Assembly: GCA_036936605.1 (NCBI GenBank)
Contig: JAUPFV010000001.1
Span: 156,397,187 to 156,461,186 of the forward strand
Source of the DNA: Limnanthes douglasii subsp. nivea
Lineage: Eukaryota; Streptophyta; Magnoliopsida; Brassicales; Limnanthaceae
Length of the DNA stretch: 64,000 nt
Direction: 5' to 3'
The position numbers were made by a program, and so were the translations under genes. The notes beneath the pieces were generated by a model. It did no database searches. It saw only the letters and a program-made list of their open reading frames with translations, and was not told where the DNA came from. Within the stretch, counting starts at the first letter, position 1, and every line of letters starts with the position of its first letter. Below, in pieces: positions 13,724 to 22,211 of the stretch.

Positions 13724-14330
13724 TGTAAGAAATATGTTACGGATTTCTTACTTAACTTATTGAACCATGAAATTAAATCATCCTGTAATAATGCGGAAGA
13801 AATAACTTACAGGATGTAGACATTCCTTGATCTTAAGATTCCAAACTTGAAACAGATGACCCGCGATCCTTTGCTAGGTTATGAATCTTCTAAGAGATGG
13901 CAACCAAAACACAATTTTGTAATTAATTCGAAGGAAGAATCAATTCGTTTTTCTTAAAGGATTTTTCTCTCTGTATTTGATCTCGTGTCCTTTTAAGAAT
14001 GAGGAACTCATTCTTATATAGAACTGAAGTGAGAAAATGGTTATTCTCTTTTAACCGTCTGTAACTTCCAGACAGTTACTTAATGAAGATCATCCCTTAT
14101 TAAATTTCCACCCTTAGGGACCATAACCCGGTATTATTTTGTTTTACAAAATAACCCCACAACTTTACGTTTTGCTTAAGTTGTTTATTTCCGAATCCAA
14201 TCCTTCATAGTATTCGGAATTAAACCTGGTATATATACATTTACCTCCATGATACATATTTTATCTACTAGTCTATTCTTTTCTTTATGATTACTAATAT
14301 TGAACTAATATTAACGATAGTTCGATACAT
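13724..14330 (-). repeat. Copia 5' LTR
   Basis: Begins TGTAAGAAATATG at the primer-site side and matches the 3' LTR from TGAACCATG (13761) to TTCGATACAT (14330). The distal end is truncated. Confidence 0.88.
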
Positions 14331-14467
14331 GATTACTTTTGTTAATTTTGATTAAGCAAACCAACAAATATAAGAACAAAATGAAATTTCATTTAACACA
14401 ACTTAATCCGGAACCAATTTTATAATTTTATGAATGTATGTCTTGTACAAACTATAATATGAGATAG

Positions 14468-15140
14468 TGTTGGAATATATTTATTTAATATATTTATAGA
14501 CTAACTATAATTTAGACCGACATGCTAAATAAACATATTCGATTATTGTCTTAAGGAAGTCCAAATTAAAAGTAGTCGAGTTGATTATTTAATTAACTAA
14601 ATTGGACCTATGGGTAAAAAGGCGTTATGGGCTCAAGTGTGGTAACCGGGTTGAATTTGGGCACTGTGATGAAGAGGGCCCAAATCTCAACACTTAAGCC
14701 TGAATTAATAAATCAGGGATATAAATTGAATCATCAATTTATTGGGTTATGGTCCCGGACACAAGGAAGTAACAAATGATGGGCTTTACAATGTTGGGCT
14801 TCACATTGTAAAATCTATAAATAAGGGGCTAGGTTTAGGTATTTCATGAATCTAAACCCTAATCAGAAATACGGCCGCTTCCTTAGTGTCTGGAAACTTT
14901 TCCTTCTTCTCTAATCTGATTCTGTAGGTCTCTTAGTTTCATAAACGGAATCGCCGGAGAACGTGGAATCGCTAAAGAACGCAAAAGAACGGTAGAGAAT
15001 ACTAGATGGATAGCAGCAGGCAAACCCGTAAGTATTCTTGATTTTCTGTTTCTTCTATAGATGAATCTAGCAAACGGGTTTTATTATTTTTCCGCGATTT
15101 GTTATATATTATTTGATGCTATTTCGGATGATATATAACA
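14468..15140. mobile_element. Solo LTR (673 bp) with 5-bp TSD
   Basis: Starts TGTTGGAATA and ends ATATATAACA, so the ends are complementary TGTT/AACA. It is flanked by GATAG at 14463-14467 and again at 15141-15145. Inside is a TATA-like CTATAAATAAGG near 14814 in plus sense. No internal retrotransposon domain lies on either side, as expected after LTR-LTR recombination. It differs from the neighbouring copia LTR. Confidence 0.85.
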
Positions 15141-15145
15141 GATAG

Positions 15146-15488
15146 CTCTTTCTTGGGGACTGTAAAAGTAAAAGCACAAAAGCATCTTTGCTTGCCGTCA
15201 ATCTTATTTTTTATGACAAGTATGAAAAATAATATAGTGAATCTTACATATGAAGTTATGAACATGTTTATAAACGCGTTTCGGACTAGAGAAAGATAAT
15301 GCAAAGTTTCCCAAAAATTATTGAATATTACAACTAAAGCGATAATGCAAAAGTTTCCCAAAAATGATTAAATTTTATAACTAAAGCTTAATAGTATGAG
15401 AAGCACTTTCTCTAGATACCTCTAAATCTTGATAAAGTAGCTCTAAATCTAGATACGTAGAGCCGTCATGTTAAATAAATAATAAAAT
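15146..15488. other. MULE left flank with a 46-47-bp tandem duplication
   Basis: Positions 15295-15340 and 15341-15387 are two near-identical units starting GATAATGCAAA. The last nine bases, TAATAAAAT (15480-15488), are the left copy of the MULE target-site duplication. No gene. Confidence 0.7.
15480..15488. repeat. MULE target-site duplication, left
   Basis: TAATAAAAT, identical to 25112-25120. Confidence 0.95.
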
Positions 15489-15510
15489 GGGTATGGCTAA
15501 ATTAGAGCCC
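15489..15510 (+). repeat. MULE left terminal inverted repeat
   Basis: 22 bases starting GGGTATGGCTAAATT. It differs from the right end at two positions. Confidence 0.95.
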
Positions 15511-15817
15511 AAAAAATGTTAAGCATTCCCAAAATTTAGAGAATCTTTTTAATTCAATAGTCAAAGACGATTTTACCATTTGACCAAGAATCTTTATTTT
15601 TTTCTTGTAGTGGAATGTGGGTATGGTTAGCCAAATGTGGAAGAACACAAAATTTCTCCTCCAAACAACCCTCTTATACTCTAGTCTTAACAAAATTTTT
15701 AGAAACTCCCAAAAATTCAAAAACTCCTAAAATTTCAAAAACTTCAAAAACTCACAAATAAACACTTCAACCTCCAAAAATCATTACTTTTTTTTATAAA
15801 TTCGGAATAATCGAAGG

Positions 15818-18800
15818 ATGGACTCTGAATGTGAGAAGCTTGCTGAGGAGCATGGGACTCCAAATATGGTAGTTGTTCTAACCAATTTTTTTATAAGAGT
15901 TTCCATTTTGGTAGACCTTCTACATTTAGAAAGGTAGAACCCGAACTACCCCGCCGGTTTCAACCCTCCAAACCGGCGGGGATGAAGAACATTCATATTA
16001 AGAAGATGAAGCTTCCCCGCCGGGGCACGCCGTGTCCAACCGCCGGGTGGGACAGCCTTACCCGGCGGGGTTGTGCCCCTATATACCGGCGGGGCGACCT
16101 CATTTTTTTTCCATAATGCGATATTAAGGTTCTGTATTGTCCCCGCCGGGGTTGGAAACTTACACCGGCGGGGTTGGCAACTTAAACCGCCGGGGTTGGA
16201 AACTTCAACCGCCGGGGTCAACCCCTGCCTTTAAACTCCAATGGAGTTTGATGTAGACCCTGACCCCCGGAGGGTGGGGAATTGTCAACCGGCGGTTGAC
16301 AACATCCCCGCCGGTTTGGGAATTTTCAACCGCCGGTTGACAATGTCGTCGGCGGTTCGGACCATGTACAACCGGCGGGGAACGAACCTTCATTTTGTAT
16401 GACTTGTCTAACTGTTGGGTTGGGGTTTTGGCTTATTTTATCCATGCTCGTATTTGATGCTTCTTTTTTAACATGCATAGGGTGATGAGTCAAAGGATTA
16501 TTTGACTAGTTCGTGCATGGCGAAGGCGGAGGAGGAGGAAATACCGGTGCCTTGCTCCATCGATTATAGTGAGTTGTTCAACACCAAATCCCAGTACTAC
16601 TCCCGGGCAGACCTTATTGAATGGGTTAAGGAAACCGCATCGGATAACGGGTTTGTGATTATTTTACGCCGATGCAATAGACACGATCGTAAAACTCCGA
16701 GAGTAGAGTTTGTGTGCGAAAGATCTGGTGTTTACACAAAACTGGTAGACCCCAAGGATCTAAAGAGGAAGTCTACCGGAACGAAAAAATGCGGATGCCC
16801 GTTCGCCCTTAAAGGAAAGAAGATGGGTGATGATTTGTGGGGAATAGAGATTGTGTGCGGCGTTCACAATCACAATACCACATCCTACAAAGAAGGTCAT
16901 TCCTACGTGGGACGCTTTCAAAAAAAAGATGGATTTCGTGGTTAGTTCGAATAAAATGGGATCCCGTCCTCGTGATATTCTTGGTGGAGTGAAGAAATTG
17001 AACCCTAAGAATTCTTCTACAATCCGTACCGTGTACAACGCAATACTAAAACACCGGAAGCTCGAGAAAGGCGGTCGGTCGCAATTCCAATACTTGTTGG
17101 GTGAACTAAAGCGACTAAACTACTACGAATTCCATAGAAAGTCCGAAGACGGAAGCGATATCATAGGCGAGCTTTTTTATGCGCACCCGGTTAGTTTGGA
17201 TTTGTTATGGACATTTCTGAACGTCATTTTAATGGATAACACGTACAAGGTGATCAAATACGGGATGCCGTTGTACGAGGTCGTGGGTGCGACTTGTACG
17301 GGGAAAACATTCTACATTGGATTTGCTTTTATGTCGAGTGAAAAAATCGAGGCCTACAAGTGGGTGTTAGGATGCTTACATTCGTTGATGGTAACTCACT
17401 CCATCGAATTACCATCCATTGTTTTGACGGATAGAGACTTGGTGCTTGTGAATGCGGTGGAGGAAGTGTTCCCCAATGCAACGCACATGTTGTGTCGATG
17501 GCACATCAACATGAACGTCCTAGCAAAAACAAAAAAGATCATAAAGGAGAAGGTAGTGTCCAATGCCTTTTTGAAAGTGTGGAACAGAATGATGTTGGCG
17601 GAAACGGAGTTAGCGTACGAGAACTACCGGTCGTAATTGCACCGCGACTTCAAAGAGTATCCGGAAGCGATTGAGTATACCGAAAGTTGGGTAGGGCCGT
17701 ACGGTGACAAGTTTGTCACGTGGAGAACTAACAAGTGGATGCATTTTGGTAACCAAACCACAAACCGCGTGGAGAGCGCTCATTCGAGCCTCAAGCGTTT
17801 CATCGGTACGAGCAAAGGTAACTTTGAATCTTTTTGGTTGAAGTTGCATACTTTGATCGAATTGCAACACGGGGACATCAAGGCTTCCTTTGAAAAGAGC
17901 CAGTTATTGGCCCTACAAAAATTCACAAACATTGTGTACGGTCAACTAAAAAACAACATCTCCCACCATGCAATGGGAATTTTGGCCGACGAAGTCGAAT
18001 GTGCCCGGAACATGACAATCGCACCGGATATGCCTTGCGGTTGTGCCATACGAACTACCCACGACATGCCTTGCGCCCACGAAATCTATGAGTTTGTTGC
18101 GAAAGGGATAGAGGTACCGCTTGAGTTGTTTCATGAACATTGGAAGAGGTTAGACATCCTAGTTCGTACCAACCTCTCGACGAATGAGCAACTTAAAGCC
18201 AAGCTTGACAAACTAGTATCCGATGTCATGGCGTCCAATGACGAAACACGGATAGAGCACATTTATAAACAATGGTTTGTCGTCGTCCAACCCGAAACAA
18301 CTAACATTTTGGATCCATTGGTTAAGCAAAAAGCGCGCGGTCGTCCACCTAACAAACGTAAGTTATCTATTGCCGCTGATGATACATCCAATAAACGCGA
18401 CAAAAGTTGGCACGAACATGTGCTTAAAGAAGAACATGATAGTACGCCATCCTTACTTGGAGACTTCAAACTTCCAACCGAAACCTCGAGCAAAGGGGAA
18501 AAAAAGAAGGAGCCTAAACGTGGTTCGGGGACCACCCTCGCTCGTACAAAAGGTAGCGCTATTCCAACGCAAGCAAGTGGTACAATGCTTAGTAGTGGAA
18601 CAGTGGGTTGTATGTCAAGCTCTACGATGCCGGTGAAGGCAAGTTTTGTAGACCCCAAAGGATACATGAACCAATTCCCGATATATTTTAGGCCTTTCGT
18701 AGAGTCCATTAGCGATGTTAAATCCGATGGGCATTGCGGGTACCCCTCGATAGCGTACGCCTTGAACGGGCAACAAGATGGGTGGAGGTTGATAAGGGAT

Positions 18801-19355
18801 ACCCTTTACAACAAGCTTATGGATTACGCATCGGTCTACGTAAAGATTTTTACTAGCATGGAGGATTTGATTGATGTTGCGGAGCGTGTGAAATGTTCTA
18901 GCGATGGGGGAACTAAGGACCATTGGATGTCCATGCCCAAGATGGGAGTGGCAATTCCATCTGCGTTTAACTGCATACTCCATTTTGTTGGGGTATTCTG
19001 AAATATGGATGTCGGCTTCACTTTTCTTCCGCTAAGAGGTGCACCTCCTCCGATGCCAAACCGGTTGGAAATCGGATTGGGTTGGGTCAACACCAACCAT
19101 TTCGTGAACGTAAGTATTCATACAAGGGGTACGTTAATGGTAATTTTAATTTCAAGAAATTTATTTTATCGTGTTTTCGTTTTGTAGCTTGGGATTAAGG
19201 CGGAGGCCCCATGTGCTAGGATACATCCTTGTTGCTTAAAGTTGCGTTCACCAGAAGCTGAAGGTTGGGCATTGCCGATTGCATCTCGTTGCAAGAAATA
19301 CGAAGAGCTTAAAAATAATTACCCCGAAGTAACCGATTTATCCGCTTTTGCTTGA
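15818..19355 (+). pseudogene. MULE transposase with FAR1, SWIM and OTU domains
   Basis: Predicted exons are 15818-15868, 16481-19109 and 19188-19355, all in phase, about 948 residues. Order: FAR1-type zinc-binding N-terminus (KKCGCPF near residue 120, HNH near 147), then the MULE DDE core with Asp in LMDNTYKV (~269), Asp in LTDRDL (~334), CRWH (~355) and Glu in NRVESAH (~449). A SWIM finger follows (CGC...CAH, ~536-550), then a basic GRPPNKRK stretch. The C-terminal OTU cysteine-protease domain has its Cys in DGHCGY (~767) and its His in NTNHFV (~889). All DDE and OTU key residues are present. Breaks: an extra A in the 8-A run at 16920-16927, TAA at 17634-17636, and TGA at 18999-19001. Intron 1 holds GC-rich array 1. 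The transposase would cut and rejoin element ends; the substrate of the OTU domain is unknown. Confidence 0.9.
15950..16380. repeat. GC-rich palindromic motif array 1 (intron 1 of transposase)
   Basis: I count about 14 copies of CCGCCGG or CCGGCGG in roughly 430 bp, usually flanked as ACCGGCGGGG, CCCCGCCGGT or CAACCGCCGGTTGAC, in mixed orientation and about 20-40 bases apart. The array lies wholly between the donor at 15869 and the acceptor at 16479-16480. Glycine/proline-rich open frames on the minus strand here come from the repeat, not from genes. Confidence 0.9.
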
Positions 19356-19657
19356 TGACTGATTACTAGACGATTGTAACGAATGTAAACCCTGGATGGT
19401 TTTTATGCTTTTATGGTTTCTATGTTTGGATGTTTTTTATGTTGAAAACAATAACACTTTTCCATTCTTAATATGATGATTGCATTAAAACATTGAAAAC
19501 ATTGCATTAAAACATTACACTTTAATTTAAAGCATTGCATAATTAGAAATACATAAGCACATAACGTAAACCAAATGATAGGTAAGCAAACTCCGGGTTA
19601 GCATTGCACGTTCAGTTTTACGGGGTCGGATAGTTCATCCCGAATCCATCAGAGTCA

Positions 19658-20059
19658 CTACTTCCCTCGGGATGAGTACGTTTCAACGGCGCTGGCTATT
19701 GCATCGGCTATTTCGTTCTCCACCCGCTCTATCGCTTCCGACACCATCTCCTGCGTAATTGTAGTATGCAATCCCATGTCGAATACCCTTCAGACTTTGG
19801 TTCGGTCTTCCCAAGGAAGTGACTCGATATTGAAAGTCATTGTTTTAAGATAAGCTAACCTATCGGCGACTTCTTCGCGGGCACGTGGTCGGGGCATTAA
19901 ACATCCTGCACACGATGCCTCCCTACCGTGGTTGAAGAACATTCTGCACAGAACCGCATCGACGAAACCAGGAAACTCCTCTTGCATCGTAGCTTTGACG
20001 AAGTCGAATGCGCATAGTAGGCTTGCATCTTCGTACACATTCCAGCCGGAATCATCCAT
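19658..20059 (-). pseudogene. Small Myb/SANT-like protein A (one premature stop)
   Basis: ATG at 20059-20057 opens a frame of 89 residues, ended by TGA at 19792-19790. The same frame then continues to a TAG at 19660-19658 and stays homologous to protein C (VFDMGLHTTITQEMV against VWDMTVCDYITRDMV), so the TGA is probably a point mutation, e.g. from CGA. Full length would be about 133 residues. Conserved pattern with B and C: ED..L..A, then about 20 residues, then VLCRMFFNHG, then a basic R.REEV..R segment. Three such helices fit a Myb/SANT-like DNA-binding fold; this is inference from pattern. A TATA-like CTATAAATACTG lies upstream at about 20099-20110 (minus sense). It is transcribed away from B, with 281 bp between the start codons. 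Confidence 0.65.
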
Positions 20060-20340
20060 TGTTTTAACTTAACTGTTTAGTTTCATAGTCGGGTTACAGT
20101 ATTTATAGAGTTCATGCATGTGGCTCAATCATAAAAATAGTGAGCGGGAAATGGTGTTGTTTTCCCCGCTTATTATTTGTTTATTGGCGGGAGTATCATT
20201 AGGTGGGTGTTAGAATTTGGCGGGAAATTAAAAACGGCGGGACTTATTTTGGCGGGAGTTTATGTGGCAAAGTATTTGGCGAGAGTTTAATATCTATAAA
20301 ATAAATGTCCTGCCCACACAACAAGATAAACCCTAAAATA
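20060..20340. promoter_or_regulatory. Bidirectional promoter with clustered E2F-like sites
   Basis: It lies between the divergent starts of A (minus) and B (plus). A TATA-like box faces each way: ~20099-20110 for A and TATAAAATA at 20295-20303 for B. Between them are GCGGGAAA (20144-20151), the reverse form TTTCCCCGC (20161-20169), TGGCGGGAG (20185-20193), TTTGGCGGGAAA (20216-20227), CGGCGGGAC (20235-20243) and TTTGGCGGGAG (20248-20258). The fourth equals the canonical plant E2F site. Control by E2F/DP is inferred, not shown. Confidence 0.65.
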
Positions 20341-20703
20341 ATGTGTCTCTAGAACGAGTTAGAAGATCAATACCTGATTAAAGCATCAATCGAACTTGGT
20401 AACACTCACATAGAAGAGGGGCGTAAAGCGTATTGGGAGGCATTGCTATGCCAAATGTACTTATTATACGGGAGGGATGGTGTCCAACCGCCAAAAATTT
20501 CAAGGCGTGTTGATGAGGTGAAGGCTAGGTGGTCAGTCCTACTCACACACCGCCGCCATCCGGTTTCTGGCCTCACCGAATTAGAACGTCGTGTTGCGAG
20601 TAACTTGTTCAATTGTCAAGACACGGATTCGATAACGGAGGATCAACTGGATAGGGTTCGTTCTGACATTATAGACATCCGCATACATGAAATGAGTGAT
20701 TAA
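20341..20703 (+). pseudogene. Small Myb/SANT-like protein B (early stop)
   Basis: The frame starts at ATG 20341 and hits TAG at codon 4 (20350-20352). It then stays open to TAA at 20701-20703, about 120 residues in all. Downstream residues align with A and C: LEDQYLIKASIEL, then ALLCQMYLLYG, then RRVDEVKARWSVL, the last resembling the third helix of Myb/SANT-like proteins. An in-frame ATG at 20455-20457 would give a shorter product lacking the first helix. CAG to TAG is the simplest origin of the stop. No database family recognised; the grouping rests on the shared pattern and location. Confidence 0.6.
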
Positions 20704-20998
20704 CTTGATAGTGCCTGTTTGTATCGGTTTGTATTTCGGTTTAATTTTCTTTAGATGAATGTATGTTCAATTGTATGAGGTTGAGGTTTAATGAATGAAT
20801 ATCCTTACAAGAATGTATGCCCAGCTCGAATACGGTGCTATGTAAAATACAGTAACATTGAACAACAACTAGAAACCCAAACATAACAACTTAACATTAC
20901 ATAAACAACTTAACACATATAATAAAAACATAACAAGTTACAACAACATTACGCAACATAAATTATAAAAACACGTTCGAATACGACAGATTGCACTA
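20704..20998. other. 3' ends of convergent small genes B and C
   Basis: AT-rich sequence between convergent genes B and C, presumably both 3' untranslated regions. No other signal. Confidence 0.5.
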
Positions 20999-21367
20999 TT
21001 AGTAGTCGTAACGCAAGCTGTGTAAAACATCGTCGCCATCCTCCCTTGCCATAACCATATCCTCCACATATGCTACCATATCCCTAGTGATATAGTCGCA
21101 GACGGTCATGTCCCAGACCTTTACCGCCTCCTCTTTAATTCTTCGCGGCATGAACAACTTCGTGAGGGGCTGGACAAAAAGGTACCGTGCCTTGATTTCG
21201 TCACGGCTGCGCACAACGACACCTCCAGTTTCTAAATAGCCGTAGTTGTAATACATATGACACAAAACCCTTTCAAAAAATGCATCACTCCTATCTTCAC
21301 CCAACTCGGCCCGGGAATCCTTGACTGCTACAAGCATATAGTAGTCTTCATTAGCGGTAAACTCCAT
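20999..21367 (-). CDS. Small Myb/SANT-like protein C (intact, 122 aa)
   Basis: ATG at 21367-21365 to TAG at 21001-20999, unbroken. Residues 7-20 (EDYYMLVAVKDS), 34-44 (VLCHMYYNYGY), 52-62 (RSRDEIKARYL) and the acidic C-terminal helix (YVEDMVMARED) align with A and B. The three-helix spacing with a basic third segment suggests a Myb/SANT-like DNA-binding domain; this is inferred. It is the only one of the three paralogues without a premature stop. TTATAAATATA lies upstream at 21414-21424 (minus sense), preceded by two GGCGGGAG boxes. A plausible role is binding element DNA or regulating element genes; no function is established. Confidence 0.7.
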   Translation of the reverse strand: MEFTANEDYYMLVAVKDSRAELGEDRSDAFFERVLCHMYYNYGYLETGGVVVRSRDEIKARYLFVQPLTKLFMPRRIKEEAVKVWDMTVCDYITRDMVAYVEDMVMAREDGDDVLHSLRYDY

Positions 21368-21504
21368 TTGTTTCTAAGTGTTTGATGGATTCCATGTTGC
21401 TCGTTAACACTTGTATATTTATAATGGAAGTATACCGTTGGCGGGAGTTTCATTTGGCGGGAGAGTCATATGGCGCGGATTATTTTTTGGCGGGGCAATA
21501 TTAG
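21368..21504 (-). promoter_or_regulatory. Promoter of protein C with E2F-like boxes
   Basis: TATA-like box at 21414-21424; GTTGGCGGGAG at 21438-21448 and TTTGGCGGGAG at 21453-21463; GGCGCGG and GGCGGGG just beyond. The boxes grade into array 2, sharing its GGCGGG core. Confidence 0.55.
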
Positions 21505-21935
21505 GTCCCCGCCGGTCCATGACTTGTCACCAGCCGGTTCACCAAGCCAGCTACTTCAGAAAGGTTTAAAAAAAAAATTAAAAACCGACCCCGCCGATGC
21601 TGAATTTTCACCCCGGCGGGTGACAACTTCCCCGGCGGGGAGGAAACGTCCCCGGCGGGGCAGGTGGCCCATCCTCAAAAAACAATGAGGATGGGATGTG
21701 GTTGAGTTCCCCGCCGGTTGACATATATTCAACCGCCGGTTGACAATGTCCCCGACGGTTGAATATTTGTCAACCGGCGGGGTGATCGAGTGGAAATTTC
21801 TGAATTTCCACTCGATATCAACCGGCGGGGTCAGGGACTACCCCCGCCGGTTGAAAATTCCCCCCGCCGGCGGAGTAATTTTCACCCGCCGGGGAAGTAT
21901 TCACCCGGCGGATGAAAATTGTTGACCCGGCGGGG
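21505..21935. repeat. GC-rich palindromic motif array 2 (central)
   Basis: About 13 copies of CCGCCGG/CCGGCGG in mixed orientation in ~430 bp, plus a few one-base variants. Inside it, 21785-21816 is a perfect hairpin: ATCGAGTGGAAATT, a 4-base loop, and its exact complement, framed on both sides by CAACCGGCGGGG. Confidence 0.9.
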
Positions 21936-22211
21936 AAGGGGTTATTTATTTTAAAAAAAAGGTGAAACTATAACATGTTTTTTGTTGGAACTTATTTGGT
22001 TCAAACTATAACATGTTTTGCTTGTTTAAGAGTAGAATGTGAGTGGGCATATTGAATTAGATAACTTAAATTAAACGACAAGAACAAACTTTAATTAAAC
22101 AAACAACCAATTTTCTTAACTCGAAACTAAAATACAACAACAAAGTTACGGTTTTTAAATTACAAAGCTAACCCAAATGTCAACAAGTTAAAACAAAGGT
22201 AATGTTCACAA
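21936..22211 (-). other. 3' flank of the PMD gene
   Basis: AT-rich, no further gene; presumably 3' untranslated region of the PMD gene. It contains a short direct repeat of ACTATAACATGTTTT (21966 and 22005 areas). Confidence 0.5.

Larger units (their letters stand above)
7375..14330 (-). mobile_element. Ty1/copia LTR retrotransposon, decayed
   Basis: A full-length but dead copia element read on the minus strand, so its 5' LTR lies on the right. Order in element sense: 5' LTR (14330-13724), tRNA-Met-type primer site, gag, zinc knuckle, protease, integrase, reverse transcriptase, RNase H, polypurine tract, 3' LTR (7988-7375). Both LTRs are shortened at their outer ends: the right copy lacks about 46 bases present at the inner edge of the left copy, and the left copy has lost its terminal ~37 bases. 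I could not define a target-site duplication. Confidence 0.93.

Noticed and set aside
15946..16393. Glycine/proline-rich minus-strand open frames
   Set aside because: They are produced by the GC-rich array inside intron 1 of the transposase gene and have no gene context. The same applies to frames over arrays 2 and 3.
18263..18983. Minus-strand frames of 120-150 codons inside the transposase
   Set aside because: Antisense shadows of the transposase and OTU coding sequence.
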